Origin: JAFEBO01 sp044221315
GTDB lineage: Bacteria > Planctomycetota > Phycisphaerae > Phycisphaerales > UBA1924
Reading direction: 5' to 3'
DNA length: 64,000 nt
NCBI GenBank assembly: GCA_044221315.1
Contig: JBGAPK010000005.1
Span: 124,001-188,000 of the forward strand
Below, in pieces: positions 61,648 through 64,000 of the stretch (its first letter is position 1; each line of letters starts with the position of its first letter). The position numbers and the translations under genes were made by a program. The notes beneath the pieces were generated by a model, which was not told where the DNA came from, did no database searches, and saw only the letters and a list, made by a program, of their open reading frames with translations.

Positions 61648-63063
61648 ATGAACCGCACCGGTCATTCTGCGCCCGTACGCGCGCACGCCGCCGTCCTTGC
61701 TGCCGGTCTTCTCATCGCCGTTCACGCTTCCGCCGCCGACACCACCTTCCAGCCCGCCCTCACGCTCGGCCAGTGGTTCGAGCCGGCGAACTGGTCGAAC
61801 GGTCTGCCCGGTTTCGGCACCGAAGCGTTCATCGCGGGCTCCAAGATCGCCGTCATCCGTGACAAGCTCGCGGAAACCGCCCGTCTCAACATCGGCAACG
61901 AAGCCAACAAGACCGGCGTCGTCGAAATCTCCGACACCAATGGCGCCGGCTGGGAGGGCTCCGCCCTCTACCTCGGCCTCGTCAAGGACAGCACCGGCCG
62001 CGTCGTGATGGCCGGCGGCACATTCAAGGCGGGTGTCGCCACGGAGGTTGGGATTATCGGCAAGGGGATCATCCGCCAGCTCGGCGGCACATCCAGCCAC
62101 AACTTGCTCGACATCGGCGCAGGCACCAAAACGGGCGAAGGCGACGGAACATACGAGATGCTCGGCGGCAAGGCGACGATCGGCTCGCTCTACCTCTCAC
62201 GCTTCGGTTACGGCTCCGGGCTCTTTAGCCAGTCCGGCGGAGAGGTCGAAGTGAATTCTCTTGCTTTCCGCATCGAGTCGGAAAACTCCGCCCAGTACAA
62301 GCTCTCGGGAGGCAAGCTCACCGTCACGCCCGACGCCAAGGTCGCGGTCACCAAGAACGGAACGTTCGAACAGACCGGCGGCGAAGCCATTTTCCAAGCC
62401 AGCTACTACAACGGGGGAACCAAGTTCGAGAGCGGCCTCGACGGCTCGGGCACCGCCATCTTCACCATTAAGACCGGCGCCGACAAGACTTCCATTTCCG
62501 AAACCCTCTACAACTTCCAGAACGCGACCATCAACATTTCCGCAAAGTCCACCGTCACCGTCCCCGTCGTTGATAACTCGCGCGGCGGAAAAATGAACGT
62601 CGACGGCAACTTCAGCAACGGGGGCCGGAAAACCCGCATCATCAACGCCGGCATGGGCCGCCTCAACATTCAGGACGAATTCGGCGGCATCGGCGTCTGC
62701 TCCATTGACGGCGATTTCACGCAGGCCGACGGTATCCTCGGCATCCACATCGTCGGTTTCAACGCGGGCCAGTTCAGCGTCCTCCAGGGGACCGGCCTCG
62801 CCTCACTCGGCGGGATGCTGCAGGTTGATTTTCTCTCCGGCGCAACCATCGAGCTCTTCAAACTCATCAAGATTGTCGACTTCTCCGGCGGCATCGTCAG
62901 CGGCCAATTCGATCTCTTCGATCTCCCCTCTCTCCCGGCCGGACTCTGGTGGGAGGTCCACCAAGGGACAGATTTCGTCGGTCTCGAAGTCGTCCCCGCG
63001 CCCGGCGCCGCGGGCGCTTTGATCGGTGGTGCTCTTTGGGCCGTACGCCGCCGCAGGGCCTAA
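61648..63063 (+). CDS. Secreted PEP-CTERM-like protein, tandem copy B
   Basis: A 471-residue paralogue of the gene at 60019, also exactly 471 residues. It has a ribosome site (AGGAGAG) and a signal peptide (AAVLAAGLLIAVHASA). The mature N-terminus DTTFQPALTLGQWFEPANWS and the long C-terminal block DEFGGIGVCSIDGDFTQADG, GILGIHIVGFNAGQFSVLQG are nearly the same as copy A. It ends in VVPAPGAAGALIGGALWAVR followed by RRRA, again VPAP plus a hydrophobic stretch and Arg cluster. Copy B arose by tandem duplication together with a scrap of the diguanylate cyclase gene. Confidence 0.85.
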   Translation: MNRTGHSAPVRAHAAVLAAGLLIAVHASAADTTFQPALTLGQWFEPANWSNGLPGFGTEAFIAGSKIAVIRDKLAETARLNIGNEANKTGVVEISDTNGAGWEGSALYLGLVKDSTGRVVMAGGTFKAGVATEVGIIGKGIIRQLGGTSSHNLLDIGAGTKTGEGDGTYEMLGGKATIGSLYLSRFGYGSGLFSQSGGEVEVNSLAFRIESENSAQYKLSGGKLTVTPDAKVAVTKNGTFEQTGGEAIFQASYYNGGTKFESGLDGSGTAIFTIKTGADKTSISETLYNFQNATINISAKSTVTVPVVDNSRGGKMNVDGNFSNGGRKTRIINAGMGRLNIQDEFGGIGVCSIDGDFTQADGILGIHIVGFNAGQFSVLQGTGLASLGGMLQVDFLSGATIELFKLIKIVDFSGGIVSGQFDLFDLPSLPAGLWWEVHQGTDFVGLEVVPAPGAAGALIGGALWAVRRRRA

Positions 63064-63067
63064 ACGT

Positions 63068-64000
63068 CTAACGCTTCTTCTCGAGTGCCTTCTCCAAACT
63101 CGCGCGGAGTTCCTTCACGTTCGCGCCCTTCTTCTCCGCCTCATCCAGAAGCGCCCGCTGCGATTCCCGCGCCTGCCCCTGCTTTACCGCGAATCCGACC
63201 ACCCCGGTGATCAGCCGCGGCTTGTCGTACAGCCCGCGCGCCTCCTCCATGATCGCCGCCGCTTCATCATCCTTCCCGGCCGCCAGGTAGCCAACATAGA
63301 GAACCGCCGTCCTCTCACGGAACGGCTCCCACGGCTGATCCAGCAGGTCCTGCTTCGTCTTTTCGTCCAAGTTGTCGGGGAGTTTCTTATGTTCCTTATC
63401 CATCTCCGCCATGTACTCGCTTATCCGCTGCTGATCCTGCAGCGCGCCCGACGGATCCGGATAAATCAGCGGCACCTCCGACCATCGACCCTTCTCCACG
63501 AGAATCGGCTCAATGCGAAAGCTCTCCCGGCTCAACGTTTCCGCGGCATCGGCATCCGCCTTGATCCGATCGAACCACGCAAGCGTCCGGTCCTCGTCAC
63601 CGATGATCCGGTTGAGCACGATCCAGTCGTCGAGATCCGCGAACGTGCGATCCTCCGTCTTCAGTTTCGCGTCCACCTCGTCGCGCAGTTTCGTGAACGC
63701 CTCCTTCGCGGGCGCGTGGCGAGCCGCCAGCGCCCGCATGTCGTTCGCCATGAACGACCCCCGCACCCCGACCATCGACGGCTGGCGCTCCAGCATGTGC
63801 TGCCAGAGCCAGACGAATTCCTTCGTCGCCTCGTTGGGCTTGCCGCTCTGCGACATCTCCCGCGCGCCCTGCATCCGCTCCTGCACGCCCCCGGACGGCT
63901 CGGGCGCACCCGGCGTCTCCGCCGTCGCCTTCCCCGTGCTCGCGTCCTCCATCCACTTGAGCGTCCGCGCCCCGTCCATGTACCCGACCTTGCGCGAAAT
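63068..64000 (-). CDS. Helix-rich protein of unknown function, 5' end outside the window
   Basis: The frame stays open to the window edge (ISRKVGY precedes the first in-frame Met at 63979), so the true start may be outside. About 310 residues are seen. No family is recognised. The sequence is alpha-helical and highly charged, with TPR-like character in places (DEAAAIMEEARGLYDKPRLI, EKKGANVKELRASLEKALEK), and an Ala/Glu/Lys-rich end. The stop lies only 4 bp from the end of the convergent PEP-CTERM gene. Any N-terminal domain or signal peptide would be beyond the window. Confidence 0.65.
   Translation of the reverse strand: MSRKVGYMDGARTLKWMEDASTGKATAETPGAPEPSGGVQERMQGAREMSQSGKPNEATKEFVWLWQHMLERQPSMVGVRGSFMANDMRALAARHAPAKEAFTKLRDEVDAKLKTEDRTFADLDDWIVLNRIIGDEDRTLAWFDRIKADADAAETLSRESFRIEPILVEKGRWSEVPLIYPDPSGALQDQQRISEYMAEMDKEHKKLPDNLDEKTKQDLLDQPWEPFRERTAVLYVGYLAAGKDDEAAAIMEEARGLYDKPRLITGVVGFAVKQGQARESQRALLDEAEKKGANVKELRASLEKALEKKR

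Overview
The window looks like a chromosomal segment of a planctomycete, most likely from the Phycisphaerae. This is inferred from several things: very high GC; large Ser/Thr kinases with a membrane segment and a TPR-like C-terminal region; an ECF sigma factor beside such a kinase; many secreted proteins ending in a dockerin-like calcium-binding module of the form GDLNGDG.VDDADF; and VPAP...RRRR (PEP-CTERM-like) sorting tails. The strain cannot be named from sequence alone.

Layout. 1-6.9 kb: the C-terminal end of a family 35 beta-galactosidase, an HD-domain protein, a leftward secG-yicC-PDZ protein group, a secreted M28 peptidase and a universal stress protein. 7.2-16.3 kb: a secreted beta-helix protein with a dockerin-like end, tRNA-Ala(TGC), an outer-membrane-barrel-like protein, a cyclophilin/prepilin-like pair, an ECF sigma/anti-sigma pair closed by a clear terminator, and a long coiled-coil membrane protein with Wzz-like topology. 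16.5-24.0 kb: four tandem, same-strand subtilisin-family (S8) proteases, each with a PA-type insert and a dockerin-like C-terminus.

24.1-44.7 kb is mostly central metabolism and housekeeping: tpiA, pckA, an EamA transporter, a P-loop uridine-kinase-like protein abutting a Ser/Thr kinase and a methyltransferase, dnaK with its own terminator, an ankyrin-like Tat-exported protein, a ComB-like phosphatase, an SppA/Clp-fold protease, rdgB, a PfkB kinase, rpiA, a class-A beta-lactamase-like protein, an ALDH7-type dehydrogenase and a fatty-acid desaturase. 44.7-51.5 kb carries an ECF sigma factor and Ser/Thr kinase pair, divergent from a 1108-residue secreted repeat protein. 51.5-59.9 kb holds a GNAT gene pair, a degenerate retropepsin/PDZ protein, a TetR regulator with a double palindromic operator over its start codon and a probable DUF1761/SRPBCC operon, an 8-bp tandem repeat, a sugar kinase, a glutamine amidotransferase, a DNA glycosylase and a diguanylate cyclase. 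60.0-63.1 kb is a tandem duplication of a PEP-CTERM-like secreted protein. The spacer between the copies still holds a fossil of the diguanylate cyclase 3' end, which fixes the size of the duplicated unit. The window ends inside a leftward helical-repeat protein.

Themes: a large investment in secreted, cell-surface proteins that share interchangeable C-terminal anchors (dockerin-like or PEP-CTERM-like); local gene duplication as the source of paralogues; and paired signalling modules (ECF/anti-sigma, ECF/kinase, TetR/operator, GGDEF). No CRISPR array, insertion sequence, prophage or rRNA operon was seen.
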